NCBI RefSeq assembly: GCF_004803505.1
Contig: NZ_SSWH01000001.1
Span: 434,001 to 498,000 of the forward strand
Length of the DNA: 64,000 nucleotides
From: Arthrobacter echini
GTDB taxonomy: Bacteria > Actinomycetota > Actinomycetes > Actinomycetales > Micrococcaceae
Reading direction: 5' to 3'
Positions 48,058-57,559 of this stretch are shown here, one piece after another. The translations under genes were made by a program, and so were the position numbers. The stretch's first letter is position 1. Each line of letters begins with the position of its first letter. Under the pieces are notes generated by a model. That model worked only from the letters and a program-made list of their open reading frames with translations, made no database searches and had not been told where the DNA came from.

Positions 48058-50580
48058 ATGGCCTCGACCCGCTCCTCGTCGCAGACCGTCACCGTCGACG
48101 GACGCACGCTCCGGCTGTCGAATCTGGACAAGGTGCTGTACCCGGCCACGGGAACCACCAAGGCCGAGGTGCTGGCCTACTACGCAGCCGTCGCTCCCCA
48201 CCTCATCCGTCACGCGGCGGACCGTCCCGTGACGCGGAAGCGCTGGGTCCACGGGGTCGGGACCGGGGATGCTCCGGGTCAGGTCTTCTTCCACAAGAAC
48301 ATCGAGGACAACGCGCCCGGCTGGTTGCCCCGCAACGCCGTCCGGCACAAAGATCACACGAATGTCTACCCGATGGTCAACGATCCTGCGACACTGACCT
48401 GGCTCGGACAGATCGCGGCCCTCGAACTCCATGTGCCGCAGTGGCGCTTCGCCGCCGGCGGCGCCGCACGGAATCCCGACAGGCTGGTACTGGATCTGGA
48501 CCCCGGGGAGGGCGCAGGACTTGCCGAGTGCGCTCAGGTCGCGCTCCTGGCGCGGGCCATCCTGCAGGGCATGGGGCTCGAGCCCTTCCCCGTCACCAGC
48601 GGATCCAAGGGGATCCACCTCTACTGCGCTCTGGACGGGAGACAGACCTCCGCCGAAGTGTCCGCCGTCGCCCACGGACTCGCGCGGGCACTCGAGGCGG
48701 ATCATCCCGAACTCGCGGTCAGCGACATGAAGAAGGCGCTCCGACCGGGCAGGGTCCTCGTGGACTGGAGCCAGAACAGTGCCACCAAGACCACGGTGTG
48801 CCCCTACTCCCTCCGCGGCGATGTCACACCGACCGTCGCAGCGCCGCGCTCCTGGCAGGAGCTCGAGGCGGCAGGACTGGAGCAGCTGGACCACACATCG
48901 GTCATGCGGCGGATCGAGTCGCTCGGGGATCTCCTCGCGCCGGCGACCACCCCGATTCCTGTGGACGATGATGCCGACGAAGCGCCGGCCGACCGACTCT
49001 CCACTTACCGCAGTATGCGCGACGGATCGAGGACGCCGGAGCCCGTACCCGAGGAGGTAGGACCGCGCGGGGGTAGCAGCTTCGTGATCCAGGAACACCA
49101 CGCACGGCGCCTCCACTATGACTTCCGGCTGGAGCGCGAGGGCGTACTGGTGTCCTGGGCCATTCCCAAGGGCCCGCCGCTGACGCCGGACCGGAACCAC
49201 CTCGCAATCCAGACCGAGGATCATCCACTGGAGTACGGATCGTTCGAGGGAACTATTCCGGCGGGGGAATACGGTGGGGGCCAGGTGAGCATCTGGGACG
49301 CCGGAACCTGCGAGCTGGAGAAGTGGCGCGAGGGCAAGGAGGTGATCTGCACCCTGCACGGCAGGCCCGACGGCGGTCTGGCGCGTGGGGGAGCGGCCGT
49401 CCGGCGGTTCGCGCTCATCAGCACGGGCGTGCGGAAGGGGAAGAACACCTGGCTCATCCACCTCATGAAGGACCAGCCCGCGCAGCAGGACGACACCTCG
49501 GGACAGGATGGGGCGCTCGCGGACGAGCCGCGCCCGGACGGTGGGCAGCCCTCGTCGGAGAGCACCGATGTCGCTCCGATGGCAGGCGATGCCGCGTTCA
49601 TCCCGCCCATGCTCGCGAGCCCGGGTACGGTGCGCACCATCGCGGATCCGGAGAACTGGGCGTACGAGCTGAAGTGGGACGGTGTGCGGTGCATCGCCTC
49701 CATCAGCGAGGCCGGGATCGTACTGACCAGCCGCAACGGCAAGGACATCACGGCGCTCTACCCGGAACTCGGCGACCTGGGCGATCTGGTCAGCGCCGAC
49801 AGCGCGGTGCTCGACGGCGAGATCGTGGCCCTGAACGCCAGGGGTCGGCCGGACTTCGGTCTGCTCCAGCAGCGGATGACGCTCACTCCGGGCCCGGAGG
49901 TCGAGCAGGCCCGCACGAGGACGCCGGTGCGCTTCGTGATCTTCGACCTGCTCTCGCTCGAGGACAGGGACCTGACCGGGCTGGAGTACCGCCAACGGCG
50001 TGAACTGCTGGAGCGGGCCGTCGACGAGGCCGTGGACCAGCACGTACAGGTGCCCGCCCCGCTCGATGCGACGCTCCAGGAAGCGGTCCGGGCGAGCCGG
50101 CAGCTGGGACTGGAGGGCATCGTGGCCAAACGGCTCACCGCCGGCTACCGCCCCGGCACGCGGTCGTCGTCGTGGGTGAAGATCAGGCACCTGCAGACGC
50201 TCGAGGTCGTGGTGGTGGGATGGCGCCCGGGCAGGGGCAGCAGGGCGCGCACCATCGGGTCCGTGCTGGTCGCCGTGCCCGACGCCGGCGAGCTCCGCTA
50301 CGTGGGCCGGGTGGGATCCGGATTCACCGACCGGCAGCTCGATCTCGCACGGACACAGCTGAAGAAACTGGCCCGCCCGAGTCCACCGCTCAACGACGTC
50401 CCGAAAGCGGAGGCCTCCGATGCCCGGTGGGTCACGCCCTCGCTGGTGGCCGAGGTCCACCACAGCGGGTTCACCGGCGCCGGCCGACTCCGGCATCCCG
50501 TCTGGCGTGGCTGGCGTCCGGACAAGACACCGGACGACGTCTTCCTCGAAACCCGACCGACGACCACACCAGTTCCATGA
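48058..50580 (+). CDS. ligD: Multifunctional ATP-dependent DNA ligase LigD
   Basis: An 840-residue end-joining enzyme with the mycobacterial domain order. Polymerase/primase domain (~1-300): [10 protein letters not shown] with catalytic Asp pair, [10 protein letters not shown] and VLVDWSQNS. 3'-phosphoesterase domain (~340-480): [13 protein letters not shown] (His and Asp metal ligands) and [15 protein letters not shown]. Ligase domain (~520-840): nucleotidyl Lys in [10 protein letters not shown], then [16 protein letters not shown] and WVKIRH. A Gln/Asp-rich linker separates the last two. It fills, trims and seals breaks held by Ku. The stop region overlaps an alternative start of the phosphoketolase gene. 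Confidence 0.97.
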   Translation: MASTRSSSQTVTVDGRTLRLSNLDKVLYPATGTTKAEVLAYYAAVAPHLIRHAADRPVTRKRWVHGVGTGDAPGQVFFHKNIEDNAPGWLPRNAVRHKDHTNVYPMVNDPATLTWLGQIAALELHVPQWRFAAGGAARNPDRLVLDLDPGEGAGLAECAQVALLARAILQGMGLEPFPVTSGSKGIHLYCALDGRQTSAEVSAVAHGLARALEADHPELAVSDMKKALRPGRVLVDWSQNSATKTTVCPYSLRGDVTPTVAAPRSWQELEAAGLEQLDHTSVMRRIESLGDLLAPATTPIPVDDDADEAPADRLSTYRSMRDGSRTPEPVPEEVGPRGGSSFVIQEHHARRLHYDFRLEREGVLVSWAIPKGPPLTPDRNHLAIQTEDHPLEYGSFEGTIPAGEYGGGQVSIWDAGTCELEKWREGKEVICTLHGRPDGGLARGGAAVRRFALISTGVRKGKNTWLIHLMKDQPAQQDDTSGQDGALADEPRPDGGQPSSESTDVAPMAGDAAFIPPMLASPGTVRTIADPENWAYELKWDGVRCIASISEAGIVLTSRNGKDITALYPELGDLGDLVSADSAVLDGEIVALNARGRPDFGLLQQRMTLTPGPEVEQARTRTPVRFVIFDLLSLEDRDLTGLEYRQRRELLERAVDEAVDQHVQVPAPLDATLQEAVRASRQLGLEGIVAKRLTAGYRPGTRSSSWVKIRHLQTLEVVVVGWRPGRGSRARTIGSVLVAVPDAGELRYVGRVGSGFTDRQLDLARTQLKKLARPSPPLNDVPKAEASDARWVTPSLVAEVHHSGFTGAGRLRHPVWRGWRPDKTPDDVFLETRPTTTPVP

Positions 50581-50594
50581 ACACGGAGGTATCC

Positions 50595-52976
50595 ATGAGT
50601 ATCGACATCGAGGGCCTGAATGCGTGGTGGCGCGCCGCCAACTACCTGTCCGTCGGGCAGATCTATCTGCGGGACAATGCACTCCTGACGCGACCGCTCG
50701 CGAGCGAGGACGTCAAGGAGCGCTTACTGGGACACTGGGGGACCACCCCAGGGCTCAACTTCGTCTACGCGCACCTGAACCGGGTGATCTCCCAGCGGCA
50801 GCAGGAGATGCTGTTCGTCACCGGGCCCGGCCACGGCGGCCCGGCCAATGTGGCCAACGCCTGGCTGGAGGGGACCTACTCCGAGATCTACGGGAACATC
50901 GGCTCCGACGCCTCCGGCATGAACGCCCTGTTCAAGCAGTTCAGTTACCCCGGTGGCATCCCGTCCCATGCGGCACCGGAGACGCCGGGTTCCATCCACG
51001 AGGGTGGCGAGCTCGGCTACTCCCTGGCCCACGCCTACGGCGCCGTCTTCGACAATCCGACGCTCATCGCGGCCACCGTGGTGGGAGACGGTGAGGCGGA
51101 GACGGGTCCGTTGGCCACGAGCTGGCTCTCGAGCAGTTTCGTGGACCCGGCCGTCGACGGAGCGGTACTGCCCATCCTGCACCTCAACGGGTACAAGATC
51201 GCCAATCCCACGGTGCTGGCCCGCATGCCGGAGGATCAGCTGCGACAGCTCATGTACGGCTACGGGTACGACCCCCGCTTCGTCACCGTGACCGATCCCG
51301 CGGACACGGCCGCGGCGCATCAGGACTTCGCGGATGTCCTCGACGGGTGCATCGACGACATCCACGCCATCCAGGACCGGGCGCGGACCTCCCCGGCCCA
51401 GGCCGGGGACCCCGCGCCGCGGTGGCCGATGATCGTGCTGCGCTCGCCCAAGGGCTGGACAGGACCGGCGGAGGTGGACGGCAAGCCCGTGGAGGGGACG
51501 TGGCGGTCCCACCAGGTACCGCTGTCCGAGATCCACACCGACGAGCAGCACCTGCACCAGCTCGAGGAGTGGATGAGGTCCTACGATCCGGGGACGCTCT
51601 TCACCGAGAACGGGGAACTGAGACCGGAGATCGCGGCTCTCGCCCCCGAGGGCAGTCTGCGGATGAGCGCAACACCTTACGCCAACGGCGGCTGGCTCCT
51701 GAAGGACCTCGTCCTGCCCTCCTACACCGAGCACGCCGTGGCGGTTTCGGCTCCGGGCACCGAGAAGGTGAGCCCCATGATCACGGTGGGAGGCTACCTG
51801 CGCGATGTCATCGACCTCAATCCGCACACGTTCCGCCTGTTCGGGCCGGACGAAACGGCGTCGAACCGGCTGTCGGCCGTCTATGAGGTGACCGACAAGG
51901 CCTGGCAGCCGCGCATCGAGGACGTCGACGAGCACCTTGCGCGGTCCGGACGCGTGATGGAGGTCCTCAGCGAGCACCTGTGCCAGGGCTGGCTCGAGGG
52001 CTACCTGCTCACGGGCCGGCACGGCGTCTTCAACTGCTACGAGGCGTTCGTCCACATCGTCGATTCCATGTTCAACCAGTTCGCCAAGTGGCTGAAGGTG
52101 CACCGGGTACTGTCCTGGCGCCGGCCCATCGCCTCGTTCAACTACATGCTCTCCAGCCACGTCTGGCAGCAGGACCACAACGGGTTCTCCCACCAGGACC
52201 CGGGTTTCATGGATCACGTGGTGAACAAGACGGCCGACATCACCCGCGTCTATCTGCCGCCGGACGCGAACACCATGCTCGCGGTGACCGAGCACTGCAT
52301 GCAGACCCGCGACACCGTCAACGTGATCGTCACGGGCAAGCAGCCCACGCCCACCTGGTTCGGACCGGAGGAGGCGCAACTGCACGTCAGGCGGGGTATC
52401 GGCATCCTCGACTTCGCAGGTACCGAGGAGCCGGGTGTGGAGCCCGACGTCGTCCTCGGGTGTGCCGGCGACGTGCCGACCCTCGAGGCCGTGGCGGCAG
52501 CGCGTCTGCTCAGCGCCGGGGTCCCCGGACTGAAGATCCGCGTGGTGAACGTGGTGGACCTGATGCGCCTGCAGGACGAGACCGAGCACCCGCACGGGCT
52601 CTCGTCCCGTGACTTCGATACGCTGTTCACGACGTCCAAGCCCGTCATCTTCGCCTTCCACGGCTACCCGGCCCTCATCCATCGCCTCACCTACCGGAGG
52701 AACAACCACGCGAATCTGCACGTTCGGGGCTACAAGGAGGAAGGTACGACGACGACGCCGTTCGACATGGCGATGCTGAACCAGATCGACCGGTTCCAGT
52801 TGGCCATGGACGTCATCGATCGCGTGCCGACTCTCGGCGCTTCGCAGGGCCGGCTCCGGCAGGACCTGCAGGACCAGCGGGAGCGCGCGTGGCAGTACAC
52901 GCGCGATGCCGGCAAGGACCTCGAAGCCATCACCGGCTGGACGCTCGACGAATCCTCACCGGACGACGCGCAGTAG
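50595..52976 (+). CDS. Phosphoketolase (Xfp)
   Basis: A 793-residue thiamine-diphosphate enzyme that splits xylulose-5-phosphate and/or fructose-6-phosphate with phosphate into acetyl phosphate plus glyceraldehyde-3-phosphate or erythrose-4-phosphate. Motifs are [13 protein letters not shown] (~14-26), [19 protein letters not shown] (~72-90), the cofactor motif [14 protein letters not shown] (~162-175) and [18 protein letters not shown] (~515-532). ATG 50595 has GGAGG 5 nt upstream, preferred over ATG 50577, which overlaps the ligD stop. It follows ligD by 14 nt but has no functional link to it. No acetate kinase gene is adjacent in the window. Confidence 0.96.
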   Translation: MSIDIEGLNAWWRAANYLSVGQIYLRDNALLTRPLASEDVKERLLGHWGTTPGLNFVYAHLNRVISQRQQEMLFVTGPGHGGPANVANAWLEGTYSEIYGNIGSDASGMNALFKQFSYPGGIPSHAAPETPGSIHEGGELGYSLAHAYGAVFDNPTLIAATVVGDGEAETGPLATSWLSSSFVDPAVDGAVLPILHLNGYKIANPTVLARMPEDQLRQLMYGYGYDPRFVTVTDPADTAAAHQDFADVLDGCIDDIHAIQDRARTSPAQAGDPAPRWPMIVLRSPKGWTGPAEVDGKPVEGTWRSHQVPLSEIHTDEQHLHQLEEWMRSYDPGTLFTENGELRPEIAALAPEGSLRMSATPYANGGWLLKDLVLPSYTEHAVAVSAPGTEKVSPMITVGGYLRDVIDLNPHTFRLFGPDETASNRLSAVYEVTDKAWQPRIEDVDEHLARSGRVMEVLSEHLCQGWLEGYLLTGRHGVFNCYEAFVHIVDSMFNQFAKWLKVHRVLSWRRPIASFNYMLSSHVWQQDHNGFSHQDPGFMDHVVNKTADITRVYLPPDANTMLAVTEHCMQTRDTVNVIVTGKQPTPTWFGPEEAQLHVRRGIGILDFAGTEEPGVEPDVVLGCAGDVPTLEAVAAARLLSAGVPGLKIRVVNVVDLMRLQDETEHPHGLSSRDFDTLFTTSKPVIFAFHGYPALIHRLTYRRNNHANLHVRGYKEEGTTTTPFDMAMLNQIDRFQLAMDVIDRVPTLGASQGRLRQDLQDQRERAWQYTRDAGKDLEAITGWTLDESSPDDAQ

Positions 52977-53010
52977 CAGGCGCCGTCCCCAACCAGAAGG
53001 AGAACGCTCA

Positions 53011-53475
53011 ATGGCAGAGACAAGCATTTCCGCAAGCCGACTGATCGATGCACCCGCCGACGCGATTTTCGAGATCCTCTCGAATCCGGAGCGGCATGCC
53101 GCCCTCGACGGCTCGGGGATGGTGCAGTCCGACAGCAAGTCGGATCGCATCACGGCCGTGGGCCAGGTGTTCACCATGAACATGCACTGGGACAAGATGG
53201 GCGGCGACTACCAGACCGACAACCACGTGGTCGGGTACGACCCGAACAAGCTGCTGGCCTGGAAGACCGCCCCCGCCGGAGAGGTGCCCCCGGGCTGGGA
53301 GTGGGTCTGGGAACTGGAGCCCCAGGGCCCCGATTCCACGCAGGTCTCGGTGACCTATGACTGGTCGGCGGTCACCGACAAGGAGACCCTGAAGAAGGTC
53401 AGTTTCCCCGCGGTGCCCCAGGAGGACCTGGACGCCACGCTCGGGAATCTGGCGGCGCAGGCCTCCGACGCCTGA
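53011..53475 (+). CDS. SRPBCC-family protein
   Basis: A 154-residue START-fold protein: ISASRLIDAPADAIFEILSNPERHAALDGSG (~residues 5-35) is the classical SRPBCC N-terminus, followed by WEWVWELEPQGPDSTQVSVTYDW (~94-116) and a C-terminal helix. Ligand and role are unknown. ATG 53011 follows GAAGGAGA, 34 nt after the phosphoketolase stop on the same strand, so the two may be cotranscribed. A hairpin ends the unit at 53494-53528. It is not closely alike to the two other SRPBCC proteins in the window. Confidence 0.9.
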   Translation: MAETSISASRLIDAPADAIFEILSNPERHAALDGSGMVQSDSKSDRITAVGQVFTMNMHWDKMGGDYQTDNHVVGYDPNKLLAWKTAPAGEVPPGWEWVWELEPQGPDSTQVSVTYDWSAVTDKETLKKVSFPAVPQEDLDATLGNLAAQASDA

Positions 53476-53493
53476 TCAGCAGAGGCTTCACAT

Positions 53494-53528
53494 GGAACGG
53501 CCGGCTCCCTTCAGGGGCCGGCCGTTCC
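53494..53528 (+). terminator. Terminator after the SRPBCC gene
   Basis: GGAACGGCCGGC and GCCGGCCGTTCC (12 bp) with an inner CC/GG extension and an 11-nt loop; GGCGTTTTGG follows, a short T-tract. It also marks the left edge of the lower-GC islet. Confidence 0.85.
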
Positions 53529-53554
53529 GGCGTTTTGGATCTGACCACTACGAA

Positions 53555-55321
53555 TTACGGCGCATCAAGGTCAAGTTCTGCTCGGGCCGACACCTCTGCC
53601 TCGTCCGGCGCTGGTGACGATCTATTCGATCGACGGCTTTTCGGAAAGGACTTGCCCGGGCCGTATGTGACGCTAGGGCCTCTGGTCGCTTTGCTGGTCT
53701 TGTCAAGGATGCGGCGATCAACAAGATCAGAAAGTATTCTCGAGGCCGTTGCCGGCTGTACATCGAACATGGTCTGCACCATGCGGCCTGTGATCTTGCC
53801 GACTTCTCTGACCATTTCAACTATCTTTCGATCAGTGTCGTCGCCAGACCTAGCGCGATAGGTCACAGCAGAACCCAGTGACCTCAGGGCCTCTCCGACA
53901 AGGCGATACTCCCCGCGTCTGCTTCGGGCGGTGTCGGCCGTTCGTTCTACAAGTGCTTGACCTGGGGCCGACAGGTGCAGAAGAACGGCCTCTACTTCGG
54001 CCTCATTCTTCTGCACAAGCGAAGCCATTTTTCTCGCCGTCGTTGTCCTGTGTTGCAGAAGAAAAGTCAGAACGAGAAGAGTATCAGGATCGTCCCGCCG
54101 ATCCTCGGGCAGCGAAGCTACGAAACGAGTAAGAGGCTCATTGGGAGCGCCACCCTGCAGTGTTATCTCGACGCTGCGCCCATCAGTCGTAAAGCCCGGC
54201 GGTTCGTGGCCGACAGCGGTCATGGCAGAGTACATCCGATCCACGCCGACTCCTGCCGATTCACCTAGACCGAGCCCTCGAATGGCATGGGCAAGTGAGC
54301 CGTTGCGGGAGCGCGACGACACCGTAAGAACGTTGTCCACAGTTACTCCAGGGACGAAGCCGCCAGGGGAGGTAATACGAAGCCGGGAGGATCCGTGTTC
54401 GACGCGGATGGGGTCGGATGATCGGTAGTCACGATGCATGAACGCGTTGACGATCGCTTCCCGCACTGCACTCTCGGGAAGATCGCCGATCAAGAGTTGA
54501 GCGCCGCTCGGGGTGACTATCGCCGTGCGTTCGATTCGTCCCTCGATGAGTTCCAGAACCCGTCGTATTACCCAAACCCCTGATCCAGAAATATGGTCAT
54601 TGGCGGCCAGAAGACCTGGTCTCGGGACACGCCGGGTGTATTGGACGTGGATACGGCCATCGTCAATGAACAGCATTGCTCCGCCGTTCGTGAGCTGACC
54701 GGCTGGGGTCAAAACACCCAGACGTCGGCAGAGATCGGGCCATAGCAGTTCGGACCAGGACCTCCGCTCCGGATCCTGTGATTGTTTCAGGAGATCCCGA
54801 GCCACTTCCATCGCTACTGGCGATACGGCATCAACGCCGTTGCCGGAGTCTTTCGATGACCAGTCGTCGCCCCGTCGATCGAGTTGAACCTGCGCAATGC
54901 GTGAGGCCGACATCGGTTCGCAGGATGTGCCGACGCGTTCCGTGGCCCGTCCCCTGACCTGATGGATGTCGGGACTCTGCGGAACGGATATTACCGTCAG
55001 ATTGACGCCGCGAAACTCTAAGGAGTTCACCGTCACGATCAGACCAGGGTCAGTCAACTCGTAGATCCGGCTCACAGTTTGAATCGCTTCAAGAGTTGAA
55101 CCGAGGAACGCGTCATCACCCCGCACCCGATCCTGAACCCCTACCACAAGAGACCCACCATGTGAGTTCGCAAAACAAGCGGCTGCTTCCGCGAGGTCGG
55201 TCAACGTGTCTTTGATTGACCGGCCGATGATCTTGAAGTCCAAGGTCGGGCTTTCTTGACTATCGGCAGTTTCACCTCCCGAAATCGCTTCGAGGACCTG
55301 ATCGAGCGGGACGGTGCTCAT
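53555..55321 (-). CDS. AlbA_2-domain putative ATP-binding / RecG-like regulator
   Basis: A 588-residue protein of the group often annotated as ATP-binding protein or RecG-like helicase C-terminal protein. An N-terminal AlbA_2/Schlafen-type domain (~residues 22-150) contains LDFKIIG and the hallmark ACFANSHGGSLVVGVQD. The middle to C-terminal HATPase_c_4 region has ESAVREAIVNAFMHRDYRSSDPIRV (~residue 285) and LRITSPGGFVPGVTVDNVL. A winged-helix segment (~500-550) and a basic Ser/Pro tail follow. Base composition is clearly lower in GC than its neighbours (30 of 60 bases G+C at 54001-54060 versus 44 of 60 at 53281-53340), a sign of transfer. ATG 55321 follows AGGAG. Function is unknown; DNA-binding regulator or defence factor are possible. 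Confidence 0.85.
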   Translation of the reverse strand: MSTVPLDQVLEAISGGETADSQESPTLDFKIIGRSIKDTLTDLAEAAACFANSHGGSLVVGVQDRVRGDDAFLGSTLEAIQTVSRIYELTDPGLIVTVNSLEFRGVNLTVISVPQSPDIHQVRGRATERVGTSCEPMSASRIAQVQLDRRGDDWSSKDSGNGVDAVSPVAMEVARDLLKQSQDPERRSWSELLWPDLCRRLGVLTPAGQLTNGGAMLFIDDGRIHVQYTRRVPRPGLLAANDHISGSGVWVIRRVLELIEGRIERTAIVTPSGAQLLIGDLPESAVREAIVNAFMHRDYRSSDPIRVEHGSSRLRITSPGGFVPGVTVDNVLTVSSRSRNGSLAHAIRGLGLGESAGVGVDRMYSAMTAVGHEPPGFTTDGRSVEITLQGGAPNEPLTRFVASLPEDRRDDPDTLLVLTFLLQHRTTTARKMASLVQKNEAEVEAVLLHLSAPGQALVERTADTARSRRGEYRLVGEALRSLGSAVTYRARSGDDTDRKIVEMVREVGKITGRMVQTMFDVQPATASRILSDLVDRRILDKTSKATRGPSVTYGPGKSFPKSRRSNRSSPAPDEAEVSARAELDLDAP

Positions 55322-55330
55322 GTTTCTCCT

Positions 55331-55370
55331 AGTTTTGATTCAGTACCTGAAGTCATCCTAAGTCAAAACT
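55331..55370. repeat. Inverted repeat in the promoter region of the AlbA_2 gene
   Basis: AGTTTTGA (55331-55338) and TCAAAACT (55363-55370) are perfect 8-bp inverted arms 24 bp apart, ending 10 nt upstream of the start codon. On the minus strand the distal arm contains TTGACT (55367-55362), a possible -35, so the arms would bracket the promoter core. This is a good candidate for an autoregulatory operator. Confidence 0.6.
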
Positions 55371-55579
55371 TTGCAATAGGACATCTCTCCTCACCTCAGG
55401 AACTGGGGCATGACTTCTGGGCGTCGGTTCGCCAAGACGCTCATGAAGCACCGACCAGCATGAAGACCTACGAAGCCGAGGGGTTGATTGACCAGCGGCC
55501 CGCTAGAGCAGTCGGGTGACTCCTGAGGCAAGCCGAACCTACGTGGTCCGGACCGCCCGGCCCGTGCTTACATGCATCC
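55371..55579. other. Right edge of the lower-GC islet, no clear gene
   Basis: About 210 bases between the AlbA_2 promoter and the VIT gene. A short frame at 55411-55464 (ATGACTTCTGGG...; MTSGRRFAKTLMKHRPA) and one ending at 55519 (KTYEAEGLIDQRPARAVG) are present, but neither is recognised; they may be remnants. The composition returns to the local high-GC level by about 55500. No target-site duplication, tRNA end or integrase was seen. Confidence 0.35.
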
Positions 55580-56299
55580 ATGACACATGTCCCGTCCGGT
55601 CGGCTCGAGCCCCACGACAGCGGCATCACCTCACGCCTGAACGGGCTCCGCGCCGCTGTCCTCGGCGCCAACGACGGCATCGTCTCGACCGCGGCCACGG
55701 TGATCGGGGTCGCGGGCGTAACCAACTCGGTGACGCCCATCCTGGTGGCGGGAACGGCGGCGGTGGTCGGCGGATCGGTGTCCATGGCCCTCGGGGAATA
55801 TGTCTCGGTCAGCAGCCAGCGGGACAGCCAGCGGGCCCTCATCGAGAAGGAACGCGAGGAGCTTCGTGACGATCCGGAGGGGGAATTCCTGGAACTCGTC
55901 GGACTCTACGAGGAGAAAGGCCTCGCCCCGGCAACCGCCCAGCGGGTCGCGGCTGAACTCACCGAGCACGACGCGCTGGCCGCCCACCTCTCCATCGAGC
56001 TCAACATCGACGAACTCGAGGTGGCCAATCCCTGGCAGGCAGCGTTTGCCTCGGCGGCGGCCTTCGCCGTCGGCGCCGTCCTTCCGCTGCTGACGATCCT
56101 CCTCACCCCTGCTGATCTTCGTGTACCGCTGACGTTCGTCGCGGTGCTGGTGGCCCTGGCCATCACGGGAGCGATCAGTGCCCGCGTGGGTGAGAGTTCC
56201 GTACCTCGCGCCGTCACCCGCCTGACGATCGGCGGCGCCCTGGCCATGGCGTTCACCTACACCGTCGGGACCCTGCTGGGAACGGCCGGAGTCGGGTAG
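55580..56299 (+). CDS. VIT1/CCC1-family Fe2+/Mn2+ transporter
   Basis: A 239-residue membrane protein of the VIT family, exporting iron or manganese. The first helix carries LNGLRAAVLGANDGIVSTAATVIGVAG (~residues 21-47), diagnostic for the family, followed by GGSVSMALGEYVSVSSQRDSQ (~64-84). A hydrophilic, Glu-rich metal-binding helix region lies at ~85-150 (EKEREELRDDPEGEFLELVGLYEEKG), then three further helices. ATG 55580 is taken as start. Its physiological metal cannot be told from sequence. It follows the lower-GC islet and precedes the convergent RelA/SpoT-domain gene. Confidence 0.93.
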   Translation: MTHVPSGRLEPHDSGITSRLNGLRAAVLGANDGIVSTAATVIGVAGVTNSVTPILVAGTAAVVGGSVSMALGEYVSVSSQRDSQRALIEKEREELRDDPEGEFLELVGLYEEKGLAPATAQRVAAELTEHDALAAHLSIELNIDELEVANPWQAAFASAAAFAVGAVLPLLTILLTPADLRVPLTFVAVLVALAITGAISARVGESSVPRAVTRLTIGGALAMAFTYTVGTLLGTAGVG

Positions 56300-56391
56300 G
56301 CGCTCTGATGGCGAGCCAGAGCCATACGCCTCGTGAACGGGGGTCGTGCGGCGCAACGAAGCGCAGCACGGACGCCGCGGAGTAGCCGCCG

Positions 56392-57495
56392 TCAGGGATG
56401 CTGCTGGCGGTAGCTCTCCATCTGCCGGTACCGGCGCAGCAGGCTGTCTCGGCGGGGAGTGCTCTCGGCACCCTCCGGTTCGGCGGTGAGCTGGATGTGC
56501 GGATACCCGTAGTGCCAGAGCAGCATGTCGTCCAGGAGACGGTCGGGGCCGGGTGAATAGCGATGGTCCAGGGCCCTGCGGACCGAGGTGATGGAATCGG
56601 CCTGCAGCAGCGAGACGAGTTCGAGCGTGGTCTTCAGTCCATGGGCCGCCAGGAGCTCGGCCGCCCACGCCCAGTCGTCACCCGCCTTGCGGTCCACGTG
56701 GGGCAGGAGCGTCTGCCAGACGTCCCGGATGCGATTGGGGGTCAGCGGTGCGCTTCCCTCGCCGTCCTCGTCCCAGAAGCCGGTAATGGTCTCGTACCGC
56801 TCGTGCAATTCCGCGAACGTCGACTCCACGGTCTCGAGCATGGCCGCGGTGGCAGTGAACTGCCGGTCGAAATAGGGGCTCCAGGCCAACGGGTTGGAGG
56901 CCTTGAAGCGCAGATCGTGCTCGATCTCGGACCAGGCGTGTGCCAGCACCGTGCGGATCTGGATCTCGAACAGGTAGCTGCCCGCAGCCTTCGTCTCGGG
57001 ATCCACGGCCTGCTGGAACGCTCTGACCACGTCACTGTGGATGGTGCGCATGATCAGGTGACGGCTGGAGTAGCCGTAGGTGCCCGACTCGATCGACCCG
57101 ATGTCCTTCTCGCGGTCGCCACGGCAGTCGAACTCGCGGCGTTGCCGTTTGAGCAGATTCGCCGCGAGATCCACTTCGTGCGGGAGGGTGGTGATGATGC
57201 GCACACCCACCAGATCGATCAGGTTGCGCATCGGATCCGGGAACACGAGGGCCGGAGGGGCGCCCGGCTCGGACGAGGGCAGGGTGCGGGAGGCCTTGTC
57301 GCGGAACGACTCGACGGTCTTGGTGCGGGCAGTGACGAACAGGGGGCTCAGCTCGGGGCCCTCGAAGATCGCCGAGATGCTCTCCCGCATGGAGGTGGTC
57401 ACCCTGTCCAGTGCCGGGCGGACGCGCTCGTACTCGCGCGTGTGCGCTTCGACGGCAGGGCGCAACCGTTCGTCGAGATCGTCCCACGCGCCCAT
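56392..57495 (-). CDS. RelA/SpoT-domain nucleotidyltransferase-like protein
   Basis: A 367-residue protein with a (p)ppGpp-synthetase-like domain but no HD hydrolase or TGS/ACT domains. Motifs include TARTKTVESFRDK (ATP-binding RxKxxxSF, residues ~56-67), DLVGVRIIT (catalytic Asp94), GTYGYSSRHLIM (~138-149) and FEIQIRTVLAHAWSEIEHDL (Glu177 to ~195). A C-terminal helical region of about 150 residues follows, ending with WHYGYPHIQL. Standalone small alarmone synthetases are usually 200-260 residues, so this one has an extension. It could be an alarmone synthetase, a tRNA-pyrophosphorylating toxin of the ToxSAS type, or a fused toxin-antitoxin of CapRel type; sequence alone does not decide. A GGAAAGG site precedes ATG 57495. 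Confidence 0.85.
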   Translation of the reverse strand: MGAWDDLDERLRPAVEAHTREYERVRPALDRVTTSMRESISAIFEGPELSPLFVTARTKTVESFRDKASRTLPSSEPGAPPALVFPDPMRNLIDLVGVRIITTLPHEVDLAANLLKRQRREFDCRGDREKDIGSIESGTYGYSSRHLIMRTIHSDVVRAFQQAVDPETKAAGSYLFEIQIRTVLAHAWSEIEHDLRFKASNPLAWSPYFDRQFTATAAMLETVESTFAELHERYETITGFWDEDGEGSAPLTPNRIRDVWQTLLPHVDRKAGDDWAWAAELLAAHGLKTTLELVSLLQADSITSVRRALDHRYSPGPDRLLDDMLLWHYGYPHIQLTAEPEGAESTPRRDSLLRRYRQMESYRQQHP

Positions 57496-57559
57496 GCATC
57501 ATGCCTTTCCGAGAAGAACCACCATCCTAGCCAACGCGTACGACGGTTAGACTTCGCGA

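Noticed and set aside
47932-50682. A 916-codon open frame antisense to ligD
   Set aside because: Same codon-bias effect; no domain or start signal, and it crosses two real genes with complete catalytic motifs on the other strand.
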